Both the position numbers and the translations under genes were made by a program. The notes under the pieces were generated by a model. The model had not been told where the DNA came from. It was given only the letters and a program-made list of their open reading frames with translations, and made no database searches. Of a stretch of 64,000 nt of DNA, positions 36,038 through 50,277 are shown piece after piece; positions within the stretch are counted from its first letter, which is position 1; each line of letters begins with the position of its first letter. Source of the DNA: Pelobates cultripes (lineage: Eukaryota; Chordata; Amphibia; Anura; Pelobatidae). Location: the NCBI GenBank assembly GCA_933207985.1, contig OW240920.1:135390391-135454390 (forward strand). The letters run 5' to 3'.

Positions 36038-36146
36038 TTAAAGGGACACAAAAAGTTACATGAACAGTACAGTTGGTTTCTAAATGGTTTGACATTAAAT
36101 TGGGGAACACGTTCTGATTGTGATGTGGTTTAGAGTACCCCTTTAA
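36038..36146. mobile_element. Short T2-type MITE
   Basis: 109 bases between two TTAA sites, ends TTAAAGGGACACAAAA and AGAGTACCCCTTTAA. Confidence 0.6.
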
Positions 36147-36429
36147 TTCTGTATTGCAGATTTATTTTTAGAAAAATCTTGTGCAATGTAGATAACATGG
36201 CTTCAGTATAAAATGTTTGCCTCAGCTAGGTACCCTACAGCTGACACTCTCCTCGGTTCCAATTTGGTGAATACATAGGACATCAGACAAACCAGGAATG
36301 TCAAGTAATGATGTGTATCAACAGGAAGTAGAACTACATGTCAATATGAATCGGGAATAACCTTGTTTAACTGATGAATCACCAAGGCAGGGTGAAGCAG
36401 TCTATGTCACAATTATCTTGAAAGCATAC

Positions 36430-36804
36430 TTAAAGGGACACTAAGCACCAAAACCACTTCACCTTTATGAAATAATTGTAATGCATAAACCTTGTCCCTT
36501 TAGTCTACACAAACAATGTAAAACGTTGACATTTCTGGGAAACTGCAATGTTTACATTTGTCAGAGAGCACAATTTCAGTAGCTGTCAAACTGACAGCCG
36601 CTAGAGAATCTTATTTCTTAAGACCTAGAAAATCGAAGGTCTTCCCTGTTTGTTGTCATCAAGTACATCATGAAGATGTCGAATTAATCCAATACTTCTA
36701 GTAGAGAAGCATTTGATTGGCAGAACATGATGACGGCTGTGAGAAAACTCTCCCAAGGGAGAGCCCGTAATTATTAATTTTTTTTAACTGGAGTGTTCAT
36801 TTAA
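36430..36804. mobile_element. T2-type MITE
   Basis: Left end TTAAAGGGACACTAAGCACC, right end ACTGGAGTGTTCATTTAA; a further element starts at the same right-hand TTAA (TTAAAGGGATATTTCAGGCA, 36801 to about 37020). Contains ACAGCCGCTAGAG and a pair of stems around CATTTCTGGGAAACTGCAAT. Confidence 0.7.
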
Positions 36805-37025
36805 AGGGATATTTCAGGCACTGAACAGCAATGTATAGGGGAAAGCATGAGGCACAATACCATAGTAGATGTGCATTTCACAAAAATACTAGTTTTGCTT
36901 CTGGAATTGCAGGGAGGTTACGGCTGTACGGCTCCCTTAAAACATGCGCAACATGTCCCATTGGGATCAGCTGAGGCTGTGTGCACCTGAGCAGTACATT
37001 CACAATCAGTTAAAGGACAATGAGC

Positions 37026-40000
37026 ACAATGTACAGGAGAGGTTCGGTGACGTGTAACAGAGAATGTGTGTATCTTTAATAACTCTCACACACTTTAGTG
37101 GGAGACCAGAGATTAGCAGAGAATTCTATATGATCGGAGTGGACACCACTGAGGGAGAGGAGACCAAAACGAATGGGTTTTCTACAAAAACAGAGTGTGC
37201 TTTTTGTGTGTTTTATACATTTTGTATCATGCATAGTGCATGAGCGTATGTTAATATCCAGTTTCCATAAAAACAAACTATCAAATATTAGCTTTAATAG
37301 AAGAGTGACTTATCATACCTATTCCATGCCTGAAAAGAATGGGTTAATATACAGTGCAATACCTATCTATATATATCTGAACATACACACAATAAATAGA
37401 CCTCAGTCTATGTATATTATTTTGTATTTATGACCGTACATTTATTGTATGGGTAAAAAAAAAAAGTCAATGCATGCAGATTGTGCCCATCCTTTACCAG
37501 TCTGTGACAAGAACCACTGCGGGTAATCAGTAAGTGACAAATCAAGCTGTAATCAGTTTGGTGACAAAGCACGACTGCCTCATTACATATCTGTCACATT
37601 TGTCTGTCTGTGACATATTGTGACACGTCGTACAAACCATTTGTTTAAAGGATTTAATTGATATAATTGATAATTTTATTGGGAAGTTCTTATTCCTCTT
37701 TTCTCCTCACTCTCTTTCCCTGGGGGTATCACTTAGCTTTCTTAAAGGAATTGATATTTCCAATGGAATTCTAAGATACAAAAAAAAGATTATTCACATA
37801 ACCCTAAAATGCAGGGATTAGACAACTAGATAGTGTCCAAGCGTCCTGAACTTGGAATGACAGTCCCATGTAGGGATCTGTGTCCCATTTACCTGCATAG
37901 CACACTTTTTTAATGCAATACAATTACTCTTAATGGTGTGCTGGATGTTTTAAAGTAAGCACTGATGGATAAATTCCTATTACCATCTCAAAGTAGAATC
38001 TCATACCACTGGGGGTATGGCTCAGGCAGAGATTAACTTTATTCTAGCCATACTAGCTGGACTATTTCATACTAGCTATAGGTGCCACCATCGGCTGAAA
38101 GTTGTTAGCAGACACCCTCAGCCAAATTACAGCCACCCATTGCGGTTTAGGGTAATACTTCCTCATTACCCCAAGCAGCACAGAGGGGACGGGCTGCTGG
38201 GGGCTCTCGATACCCTTTAAACATTAGAAACTGTTTAACACTGAATGGAATGATGGCGCCAGTTGACTCCAATAATTGCCACTATAATCACTTCAATGCG
38301 ATGAAGCAGTTCCAGTGCATACTATGTCCTTTTGTTGTATGCACACTGTTTTCTTGATCAAAGGACCAGACAAAAGAAAACAAAATGTTGATGCACGACA
38401 AAAATCAGGACTCTTCCGTTGAACCGAGACTATTAGATGTTATGAATATTTTAGCTTCATAAATACATCAATTACACATAGGATACAATGATCACAGTAT
38501 ATAGTCTGAGGTATCAGCAAAGGGTCTCCCTTAAAGCTTCCATGAATGTTGCACACTGCTCTATAATACATCATGGCTGATAAACATACTGCAATGGTTA
38601 ATTGGCTCACTTCTCTATGGAAACAATAAATATGACAGTGATGAAGATAGCACCTAGTCGTAATACAAGGGTTAAAAACACAACAGAACATAATAATCCA
38701 ATTTCAGTAAAAGAAAATACACTTTGTTCAGTGCTCAAACACATAAACATCTTTACCGAAATGATTTTGGAAACCCATTGTAAATTACGCTGACCTTTCA
38801 TCGCTAGTTTAGAGCCTCCGTTTCTGTGCTTGTATATCGCTGAACATCGTTTAAAGGAAATATTTACTGCCTTAGACAAATCTTCAAACATGGCTGGGTA
38901 TATCTCGAATAAAGCATTCACATCATGCCCTGAAGTACTATATATTTTACATTGTATTATTGCAGTCCAACCTTTCAATACGCCATTAACCTTTAAAAGA
39001 ATGACTGTATACATCCCAAGGGTTTTGTAAATAATAAAAAGGAGAGAGGCTTATGCATAAGAAATCTGAAATCTGATCTATAAAACTGAAGTAAATGTCG
39101 ATCAAAATGCTGTTTTCAGGTGATGGTGGCCATGAAGGTGTTAAAGATAGGATGCATCCATTGTTTCAGAAAAGGCGTATGTGACACGTTCTAAGCATAA
39201 ATGAGGTGACAGATTGCCAAACGCAGGATAATTAAATAATAGATATTCATTGAAAACAATATCTGTATTGACATATAAAAATGTATACATTCCCTCCTAA
39301 TTTCAAGGAGAAAAACCTACAAATAAAGAATTAAAAAAAAAAAAATGTATACATATCACAGGCTCGCTTGACACAGCAATAAATGAACCTTTATTTCTTT
39401 CATGTGCATTTCACAGGAATATTTTCAAATTAGATGTGAATTATGTGTATTTCATTATAAGCAAATGTTGTAGCACCTTTAGAGTGAAATTAGCAAACGA
39501 ATTACATTTGTGTCCATGTAGTGCGGGGCAGATATCGTCTACGTAACCGCCTAATAGAAGATAGATTTGCAATAATTTAATAGTGATAAACTAATTTTAT
39601 ACCAAAGTCACCTGTCCAGCCTCAACCTTAATTTCTGTAATAATATTACAAAGGAAAAGTCAAGGAAAATATTATGCCTCATTTTCTACATACTGAAGGA
39701 TAGATATCGTCTATGTAACGGTTGCATTAGAATGCTGATTTGCAATCCAATTCTAGCCTTAATTTCTCAGAGTATCTTAATAAGTATAGGTTCTCTGTGT
39801 GAAAATAATTACCTGCTGTTTAGGGTTGCATATTACATTATATTAGAGCTTTGTAAATTAACAATTCTAATTACCATGGGCCTAGTTTAAGAATATTTCC
39901 ATTTTCTGATGGGTTGAAAGCTCAAAGTAATCAACCAAAATATCGTTTTCCTTCTCCCCAAAAGTGATGGGATGTGTTTCCTGTACATTTTCTAAATCAT

Positions 40001-43000
40001 GTATTCATAAAAGAAAAAATGCATAAGAAAATGTTTACATACCATTTCTTTACATACATATTACACTGTACTTACATTTTTTTTTATTTTGAAAGACACA
40101 ATGAAAACACAATTCTTTACTATCTAGGACTTTAGCTCTGTAAAAACTAGGGGTAATAACTCTAATAAAAGGATTCATGGCACTTAAATGGTTGTAAGAG
40201 GTTTAAACTCCACAAGGATATTCTGGAACCAAAAGTATGGAGAAGTAAGAATTATAGTGGACAAGAGATTTTTACATTTTAACGCAACTTGCAAAGAAGG
40301 AACAGCAAGCTTTTATTTTATAACCTATAGTCTAGAAAAGATAAACATCCGTAATGAAAGCTTAGAAAGGTCGTGGAACTTTGGAACAACTTGACCAACC
40401 AATATTAGATCATCCATAAGACCGAGACTCCTTAGAAAACAATTGAAATTTCAGTTCAGTCAAACCAGCTTCACCGTCCGTGAGCAAAACCTCAATGCCA
40501 AAGCCAGGATACATTTGAAAGCTTACATTTACCAAACTCGGTTACTAAATCACTCTTGGGTGTCTTCTTAATTTCACTTCAATCTCTGCAAAGCAAGCAT
40601 GATTGTGCCATGCACATAAACAAATATATGTATCCTTATCAAAAATCTGTATTGACTAACTTCCCATACCCAGAAAATGAAAAATCTTGCATTCTCATCT
40701 CCTAAATCTAAATAGAATTTGATAATAGCCCTTTGGTTGAGACCGGGCCTTCTCTTTGTCCTTCCAAAAGCAGCAAATAAATTAAATCATACATTGTAGG
40801 CAAAACATACTACTTTAAGGTCAATATACCATCCTGGTAAATTGCCAAATAACGCCTGCCCTGCAGTTGAGCCATCATGACGCTTCTCTTATCTTATTTT
40901 CCGCTTCCATGCAGTCCCAATAACTTCTATCTCGAACTCCATCTGCTGGATCTAAATTCATACAAGCAAGCCCCTCCATCCTTCTGAGTTAGTAACTATG
41001 TATGCTATATTTCATGCACCGCTATCTCCCATATTGAGTAATGTAGGTTGAAAGATTCCTAAGCATCAAGTTCAACTTTTCATACATCCATTTCAGCTAT
41101 TTGAACTGACCGTAGAACTCAACTTAAAGTGATTACCTATCAACAATCTGTTAATTATGTCCATCAACTTGTGAGTTACCACGTTAACTCGCATCACATT
41201 TTAGAACCTGCGAGCGCTTTATAAAAAGAAAAAGAGGGAAAAAAATTCCATATGAATATGAAAAAAATATATGTAACTAGATTTTTTGTTTTTCAATCTA
41301 CCTACAAAGCTAACACATTTTTTAACCTTTTGTTTTATATTATGTTTGAATGTTTATCAAGTATTTTTAGTAACCATTCAACAGAGCCAGGAGACATGTT
41401 TGTGCTTGGAATGACTCTTTCCCATGATGATTTTTTAAGATATAGTTTTATGTAACAAAGTACAATTTGCCTAGTTGAACCTTACACATCAGAAGTATGT
41501 TGTCCCCAAGCTGCTTCCGTCAGGCTCCAAAAAGTCACTTCTGTTGGTCTGTAAACAATATGGCTTGCAGTCTACATTCCAGCTATGCTTCGCTGCAGCT
41601 TCTTCCCTAGATGACTCGAGAGCCATAGTATAATTTAATTAGACTTAATCTTCTGAAAACATATCGGAGGGCAATTTCATTGGTCAAGGTTTGCAGACGG
41701 TGGGCCTGCTCTCCCATGCATGAGATTGCATTGATGCTTCGGGACTAATACCAAGTATATGAGATTATTTCTCAAAGGGTTTTGGATTTCCAGGTAATTT
41801 GTGATAGTGGATGATCCTGAACAATTAACACACGGGGGCACACAGGGTGAGATACAGAGAATGGGCTGAAAAGATTTTCAGTGCAGCATTTAGTGAGTGG
41901 AACAAATATGACTTTAAATTCTAAAAAAAATTTAAAGCTTATTACAAAACAAAAACAAAAAAACTAAATAAAAAGCCAAGGCTCAAGCCATGAAAGAAAT
42001 CCTGGGATATGAAATACCTTGAAGGTCTTAAGAGTAGCAAAGAGCATTGTTATTTTTTTAAGCTGAATACCAAGTGCTACCCAGTTCATTCTTTCCCAGA
42101 TCAACTCGTAGCTCTTCTGCCATTGAGCTGTTTTTGTCCACGGAACCAGATGAGAAGCATGATTTTGTCAAACCATGCGTGAACTTTATTATTGAATATC
42201 TTCCTTCTCCCATCCATCCACTAAGGAGACTGTATATATAATCAACAATTGTAAAATTGGTCACAACTCATCTAGCTGAAGAGGGTCAATTGATGCAGAC
42301 TGGGCTTAAGATGTCAGGAGGGGGGTGACACTCTTCTCTTGAGGGCTTGGGGAAGAAAGCACAAGAATGATTGTATATCTCCAGCATTCAAGTGGTTAAT
42401 GTGTTGACTTGTCTCTCCTAAAGGTCTTTAGATCAAGAAGAACCCATTTACTCTCTGCACTTTTCCATTTAGGTAGCGACTTTGTACTGGGCGGCACAAA
42501 GCTAGAATTAATTATTTTATCAGGTTAATCTGACAGCATTCTAGAGCATGTCATGAAAGTGAATTGCTTTCCAAGTTATGGATGATATTAGACCTTTGTG
42601 TCACATGTCCTCTTCTTGCCCAGCGAGTGTGGCCGACTTCAAGGCTTTGTTTTCTTATCTTGCAGTGCCGGGAAATGTGAATAAATGTTTAATGAAAATA
42701 ACAGACTCGAATTTGCGGTTAGTTAAAAGACCAGTAACGGACATCTCCTAAGAGTCTGTGCTTAATGAACACTCAATTTAGAAAGAGATACAGATGGGGT
42801 ACATAGTGTTACCAGCAGCCAGAGACATTTAATAAATAATTTACTGCTTGTAACCATTGAGTGGGAAATAGCAAAATATACGTTGAGTGTATTGATTGAG
42901 ACCAAAGGATAATGGTCACCTATTTAGTAGGGTGGGGGGATAATGTGCCTCTGCTCCAAAACATGCATTTCGTAGTAGGGATGCTGTTGTACGGACAACT

Positions 43001-43085
43001 GTCACATCCAAAACACCCAGGACATGGAAAAAACATACACACAGAAATGTACAGTTTCATATCATACAAGGTTACATAAAATTAA
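37026..43085. other. Intronic sequence, no gene seen
   Basis: About 6 kb of AT-rich sequence without a recognised repeat or gene. It contains a cluster of GTGACA motifs (37500-37635). The 135-codon minus-strand frame at 38607-39014 has a hydrophobic end but no known domain and overlaps plus-strand frames of similar size, so it is not called. Confidence 0.45.
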
Positions 43086-43780
43086 CCATTTCAAATAAGT
43101 TTAATGGATGGGAAATTCCTATCGCATGTCGCCCGGGAGAGGCATTTCTGGCCACCAGGCAGGAAGATTTCATTCCCTATTAGCCGTGCCAAGGGCAAGC
43201 AGGAAGGCTAACACAGACCTGGGCCAGGGAGCGTGTGCTTTAAACTTCCATTGGGTGCAAAGCATAGTAATTGCTCCCTCATAGCTCGGCAGTGTGGTAA
43301 ACACTGCAATGCGGGGGAGTGATTACCGTGGTGGGCACCAAGAGGAGCAGTAAACCACCAGTGTCCAGGCTGCTCAGCTTTCCACCTGGGCTGTCCTTCC
43401 CGTCAGCTCGGCATCGGGATCAGCAGCAGCATTCTAATCTGTTTGCTGCTGAGCTTCCCTCCCGGTCCTACTGCTGGACCAAGAGGGAATTATAACCCGT
43501 GCTGAACCACCAGGGATCATACCCAACCCCTTGCAAATTAGGTAAGTAGGAAGTGGGGATACAAAACATTCTTACACACACATTACACACAGCCTATAAC
43601 CTCTACACACATTCAAACACAGCTGGTGCACACCACACGCAGCCTATAGCCCCCACATATACATTACACACATCCAACAAACCCCACACACAAACACATT
43701 AGACAGAATACACTCCTATTAAACACAGCCAGAACACACACAGAGACACACTACAAGCACACTATGAGAGAGAGAGAGAC
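43086..43780. repeat. Unclassified dispersed repeat with CA-rich end
   Basis: GC-richer block (43120-43540) followed by a CACA-rich low-complexity stretch (43560-43770) and a short GA run (43767-43780). Composition differs sharply from the surroundings, which suggests a mobile element, but ends were not identified. Confidence 0.4.
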
Positions 43781-46190
43781 ACTGTAGGTACGGGCCCCCG
43801 TTTTCCTAATTAAAATATGGTCAGGACATGTAGCTTGTCATGAGGGACACATGGACTGGGTAACCACTTTAGTTCCGTGGACAAGTATATATTTTAAATT
43901 CCACACCCTGGAGTTTGTAAGAATTGGAAATGTAAATTTCTGTGTGTGTGCTGTCCTTAGTCTGCATGTAGTATAAATTTAGGACAACTGTCACCTCAAT
44001 ATTGACCTTGACCTGTGCAATGGAAATTCACAGACTGTTACTGAGACAGGACGTCATAGTGAACTTGGAGTATCAATTCTAAAGTCCCGACAGACGACAT
44101 CTTATTAAGACGTTGTTGATCTAAGTGACTACTAAACTAGTTGAGGGTTTACGGCCTGGTGTTGAATTTTAATTACTCTAAGTTTTAATTCAGAGATTTT
44201 GATACAGATGAAGCAGTAAATACATAAACAGAATTTAAAAGCAACTTTGGTCTCCTTGCTGTGCTAACAATTTAGTATTTATGCAAGCATTTCAGTGCTA
44301 TTTTCTGTATAACGCATGACAAAAATTTAAATCTGTGGCAAAAATTAATTTAAAAAACAAAACAAAAACACAATTCTGTCCTTTTTCTCTAATTCTACTC
44401 ATAAAATGTATAAGACATATAAGAACATGCTGGACAGGGGTGAGGCAGGCTAACACGAAGCATGAGAAGACATTGGCCAGAACTGCCCAGAAAAGGAACA
44501 TACCCATCCTAAAAGGTGTTGTGGGTGGCAGATCGGCAATTTTTCATCCATGTCTGCCTATTGAAGCCGATTGCCCCGAGTATACTTTACACAGTACGAG
44601 CATGTCTGATTGTATACTTGTGCTGCCGTTATTTGTGACATTGCCAGAAACGGGGTACCAGGGAGCACGGCAGAACAAGAACCTCAAATCGATGCCACAT
44701 GCAGGGTCCTTAAGAGGAATGTAATACTCTAGATTAAGGCTTATCCACTAAACTTTTTATTGAAATTGAAAAATTGAAGCAAAATTCTGTAGCTCAAGCA
44801 CAGTTATAATGCAGCTATTTTTGCCTCAATTTTGCCATTCGGATTTACCTTGTGAAAAATGGTAGTTTAGCAAATAACCCTGTAAGAGGTCTACTTACTA
44901 AAAGTAAAACTGCAGATAACGGACAGGAGAACTGCAATTTTAAGGCTGAAATGGCCAAGTTAGAGATTTTTTTTTTCTTTTCAAGTCCCTGTTTGTTACA
45001 CAAACTTGTACGTGATCACAAAGGCAAAAGGACTCATCCGAACATCAACATAGTGTATTATACAAGCTCACCGTTTTAAATAAAGCTGTTTAAACTAACT
45101 TTAAGATGGATCAAATATTCCCTCAATAGAACATGGGAGATTCGAACCTTGGAGATCAGAATTAAAATTACATGTGTTAAATACATTACGTTGAAATCAA
45201 GTCCTGTTCACTTACTTTGAATTAAAGCCTGTCACTGGCTCTCAATTAGTTTTTTTTTTAGTTTTGTTTTTAAAAGGGCAATTAATTCCCTGGTCCTTAT
45301 TTAATGACTGTCACCTCTTTAGCAGTTTGTGACAATATGGCAGACCTGTGATGATTGGCCGGTGGCAGAGCATGTCACTTTTTGCACAAAGTACAAGCTT
45401 GGCTCACAAACGCTTTTCATTCTCTGTCACAACATTTACACACGAGGCCCTCTCCGAGCTGGAGATATAATCCCACTCCATCTCTCCCATCACCACGCCA
45501 CTCCCATTGGATGCTTTGTAACTGGGCAGACAGACTACCCTGGCTTTGCACAATCAATTTTCTTTCTGAAGTGAAGCGGCAGCAGGGATCTTGCGCATGA
45601 GAGATTAATAAAGTCTCATCTATTTATTTATTTTCTCACACAGGTATAGATTAGGTAATTGCAGCATTTTTTTTTTTTTTTTAAATCTCTTTCCTGTAAC
45701 CTCCCCCCCTTCAAATGTATTATTATTCATAAAGCACCAACAATTTCTTTAGCGCTGTAATATAGCAGGGAACAATATGATGGAGATAATTCTCACATAA
45801 CCATAAAAATTTTTGGTTGGGAGGATATTTTCTCAACATGTTATCAACACATTCTGATTGGGGGCTGCATACCACTCTAGTGTCCCGATTCTGGCTGAGT
45901 AGTCCTGCCACTCTTGGTTTTGTCTCTGATGGCTCTATTCTCTGGGACAGGAAGGGAAATCACTAACAGAGAAATTGCATGCGTGCACCTGAATGAAATC
46001 ACTTACACATTAAGCTCTGAAATGGTCTATGCATGCACAAGTCTACAGTCAAACTAGCAAGACCTCCCCTCACCTCATTCCAGATACAGAGTCAGATGGA
46101 GCACTGAACCCATGCAGAACCCTATTGAAACTTACAACATACAAACCAGTTACATCAGTTAGTGTTCCGAAACCGTGAGGATGGTTTAAA
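43781..46190. other. Intronic sequence, no gene seen
   Basis: Contains a short LINE/SINE tail-like piece near 45715-45775 (CATAAAGCACCAACA) and a T run near 45667. No gene recognised. Confidence 0.45.
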
Positions 46191-46194
46191 AATA

Positions 46195-46516
46195 ACTTTA
46201 TTATAGTATGTTAGTGGTATGGTCCACAGTTCGATTCCTAGCAGTGGTAGAACATCTCCTAAAATCCTTTTCCATGAAAAAAAATAATTTTACTCTTTTA
46301 ATAGGATGCCATTGGCACACCTCTGCTGAAGAGACTCAGAATCTCCGCTACCTGATCTCACACCTGTCAATCCCATTCTGACTCAGTATGGCCTTCTGGT
46401 GTAATCCTTTGCGTCCAACTCATCTTGCTACAAATGCTTGTCTGTTAGTCCACCTATTGTACAGCACTTCAGAATTTGTTGGAGCTGTATAAATAATAAT
46501 AATAATAATAATAATA
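46195..46516 (+). mobile_element. tRNA-like SINE with AAT-rich tail
   Basis: TTAGTGGTATGGTCCACAGT followed by TCGATTCCTAGC resembles the A-to-B box part of a tRNA-derived Pol III promoter (GTTCGATTCC as B box). The 3' end TGTACAGCACTTCAGAATTT then GGAGCTGTATAAATAATAAT is the LINE-type tail with an ATA microsatellite. Confidence 0.6.
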
Positions 46517-48234
46517 AGCACAGAGTGGCCTGCAAAGAGATGTCAGTCCAGGGGCACGTTAGAGTAGTCACGTGATCTCTCTGGCTGTCTCAGGAATGGT
46601 ACAATGCATCCCAGCCGGACAGCTTCTACACTTGGTTTGGTCATCGGCCTAGGCTTTCTCCAGTTCCTTTCCTATGCACATTGTTATGGTGTGAATTTAT
46701 TTTTGTCATTGTAGAACTGATATTTAAACTCTGTCTCAGAGTTGGGTACACCAAAAATATTGTAGGTTAAAATAATCTGCACGAGTACAGGTCTATGAAG
46801 TGAAAGCATTTTCCGTTGTATATTTATCACGGTTTACCATTGGTTTGAGAAAAAAAAAAAAAAAAAGACTTTTTTTTTTTTTAAAGAAAGTATCTATTTA
46901 ATTAAAATTAGATGGTGCTCTGAAATTCGTCACTGATACACCACTGTGCTATGTGTACTGAAATGTACGTTTTTTTTTTCTATGTTTAGTCTGCATATGT
47001 CACAGATACTGACTTTGTATCAAACGCTGACACATCACAGCTAAGCTGTGCCACCTACAAGGTCTGTACACAGCAGGTCAATCTTAATGTCTGCAACATA
47101 TTTTAATTAAGCAGACCGGTGGTTTATAAGGTAGCAGCAGAAAGCTTTTAGACACTTCGAAAATGCGAACAATTCAATAGAAAGAGGCTGTGTATGGAAT
47201 TTAAATAAGATAAGAGCCAACTCTGATAAGCAGAAAAGCAATTTGTGTTCTGCCAGGAACAACTTTCTCTCTCCTTTATTAAGCTTGTAATGGCTCAACA
47301 ACACCAAGCTCAGGGCCAAATACAAACTGGAAGGCAGAGTTAAGGTAGGGGCAAGACAATGACACAATGCACATCACTGGTGTGGGGTTTTGTCAGCCTT
47401 AGAGTGCACTTGTCCAATTGAGATGCGGATCGACAGGCCACCAAGGGCCGGTTTCCATGGGTAGAAATGTAAATAAGTAATCTTCGCACCGAGTGATGGA
47501 TCTAGCATTGCAAAATGAACGAAAAAGCTTGCAAGAATGATGGGACGGGGCAAGTCTTATATTGTGGCCGGTCCCCACCAGATATGAGATAGCTGGGAGG
47601 GATCACAACCTAAAATCTCTTAAAATGGAAAGGAATAACTAATTTGCCAAATGACTGACATTAATTCCACATTATATTTTAGAAAAAAAAATCCACAGAA
47701 ATGTCACCAATGTCATTGTAAACAATTATAGTGCACATCAACATACAGGTTTATTTACAAATCTCCAAATAGTAGATTTTAGGCAAAGCATGGTCAAGGT
47801 GTGACTAAAGCAGAGTTGGATCAATATTATTTTAGCCTAAACATTTTTAATGCATGACCCTGATCGTATTCCACCTTACGCACTATAGATCTAAGCGACA
47901 CATCTTAACGGGCTTCAGAAAGCCTTGACTGGAGAAGTCCTAATCCTGGGACAGATGATATTTGCTATTTACCTTATTTATTTAGTTGACTGTGTAAGAG
48001 CCTAGAATGTGAGATAAAGTTGGTGGAATGCTCTGTGTGTTCTACAACACTGATGGCTAATCTGGCTAATCTGGACTTGTTTGTGAGCTACACTTCTGAA
48101 AATGCTCAGCTAGCCAAAAAGCACCAAAACAACTGCTTTCTAAATTATCCTGCTGATGGAACTCTCCTGATCAAATTGCGACTGTCAACAAGCATTCTCC
48201 AGGAGAGTTGTGACTGGAGCTATAACCAAGTAAG
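46517..48234. other. Intronic sequence, no gene seen
   Basis: A and T runs near 46851-46880; no gene or recognised mobile element. Confidence 0.45.
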
Positions 48235-48395
48235 GAAGGCAGCCACTAGAGACATGGTAGCCCTACAATGAAAATGTTGCCGTTCATGCAAAATGACAAT
48301 GCGTTCTGTTGCAGGGTTACAAAAACAGGGGCTTGGCACCCGCACCATTTTACAAGAATGAAATTGTTTGGGTGGGTGTCTGTAGAGTTCCTTAA
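48235..48395. mobile_element. 3' part of a T2-type MITE
   Basis: GGCAGCCACTAGAGACATGG at the left and TGTAGAGTTCCTTAA at the right match the 3' half of the MITE family; GGCTTGGCACCC is also shared with 2486-2987. Confidence 0.55.
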
Positions 48396-49604
48396 AACCC
48401 CAGACAAGTTGTGATTTTTTTCTTCTAATCCAGCCACCGCAGCCTCTGGCAATCTCAACTGTCAACTCAGCTCACTGATTAGTGGATAAGCCCCTTAGTC
48501 TCCCATTACTTAAACAGTCAGTTGAGAGCTTGTACAGAGTTGATATGCCAAATTATTTCACTTTTAATCCTCAATTTGCCTGGTTCAGGGAATCTCAGTG
48601 CAGAAGAAAAAAAGAAATCACAATGCTTTGCTATATTTATATTCAAATATGGAGAACTCTGTGAGAATGGATTATGGGAGGATTTGAAAACCTGCCAGCA
48701 TATTCTAAAAAGGGAGACTTATAGCCAGAGAATGGTAACTTCAGGTGACTCTCTTACAAGAGACCACAACTCACATTGTTCTTAGCCAATCAAAAGGAAA
48801 TGAGTTATTAATATCTTTAAGTTATCCACCAATCAGGAGGGAGTAGATAGTAGACTTGTGCAATAATACTTTTTTGCTGATTTGTACTAATCAAATTATT
48901 TTCAATCTACGCCCAATCTAATCAACTGTCTGGGATTTACCCGTGGAATCTTATTCAATAAAAGAAATGCCATGTTTTTCTGAAAACGTGTCTGAGCAAG
49001 ATCACTCCTTTACTGGAGCTATAAAACTCATTAGCAGAATGACCTGCCAATTCATAAATGAAATGTTACACATACTAGAATTAAGAATCCCATCCTGAAC
49101 TGCAGGATGTATATTCATCCACTCCAAAATCAGGACTGTCCATGTGGAATCAGGACTTTTTGGAGCTACGCTTATATACATTTTATATAAGATTTAGATA
49201 TATAGAAGGAACGCTCACTATTTGTATGACAAGTGCAATTAAAAATAAAAGTACAAAAAAGGAAACTGCGTGACTTTCATTTTCAACAAGAATACGTCCT
49301 GTGATGCCTTTGTCTGTAACGGGATATGCCTGGATAAAATATCACAAGCTGGATGTAAATGTATAGTTCCGTTACTCAGACGACAAAGCAGTTTAGATTT
49401 AGCTTTCCGGACAGCGAGATGAAAAGTCACTCTTTAAAGGGTCTTGGACTGTAACATCCAGCATTTCATAGGAGTTTAGAATTTGACAACGTTAATAACG
49501 CAGCAGGATCCATGAGAAATGGTCGATCTCTAAAAACGACCACTGCCATGCTCTACAGAACAGCTGCACAGAACATACTCAGCACAGATATTTATATACC
49601 TCCC

Positions 49605-49745
49605 AACTATCTCTGCTTTTAGGGACAGTCCTGATTTGAGTCCTTTTTAGCCGCCTATTTCTACACTAGAGTCCGTTTTAAGATAATCCAGATTTTTTTA
49701 AATGTGAATATTTAACAGAGCTCCACAGCTATAACGTGTCTTGGC
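49605..49745. repeat. Degenerate copy of the CCTCC-element with one 48-bp-unit remnant
   Basis: Starts ACCTCCCAACTATCTCTGC, has GGGACAGTCCTGATTTGAGT, and near its end carries TTTAACAGAGCTCCACAGCT, part of the unit that forms the arrays at 17117 and 55321. Confidence 0.6.
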
Positions 49746-49800
49746 CCTACAATAAATTTATTAAGGGAGTCTAGAGCCATGATAGACACATTTTTGTCAG

Positions 49801-49967
49801 TCACCCCATCTCTGTACTTACTGTCTATTTCACCCCATCTCTGTACTTACTGTCCATTTCACCCCATCTCTGTACTTACTGTCCATTTCACCCCATCTCT
49901 GTACTTACTGTCCATTTCACCCCATCTCTGTACTTACTGTCCACTTCACCCCATCTCTGTGCTTTCT
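49801..49967. repeat. 29-bp minisatellite
   Basis: Six copies (starts at 49801, 49830, 49859, 49888, 49917, 49946) of a unit beginning TCACCCCATCTCTGTACTTA; the last is partial. Confidence 0.95.
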
Positions 49968-50277
49968 ACCTGTCAAAAACATGATTTTATTTTTGCCCAT
50001 CCTACAAAAAGGTAACAAAGTAATGTGGATAAATTGACAGTATAAAGAAACCTTCCATTAATTAGCAGACTGTATGATATCAGACATAATTTGGTTTTGC
50101 ACCCGTTTTATTGTTTAGGCAGAAAATAGAGCGGGGAATTCAAACTGTGGCTCCAAAATCTCAGAATTCTTTGAATGCAATAGATGGGCAGAGAATAATG
50201 GGATTTGTAGTTCAGCAACATCTAGGAGTCCAGAGAGGATTGCTCTAGAAGAGCATTGAGATCAGTATACTAACATA

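Noticed and set aside
38607..39014. 135-codon minus-strand frame with hydrophobic C-terminus
   Set aside because: No recognised domain, no splice or codon-use support, overlaps plus-strand frames of similar length in AT-rich intron.
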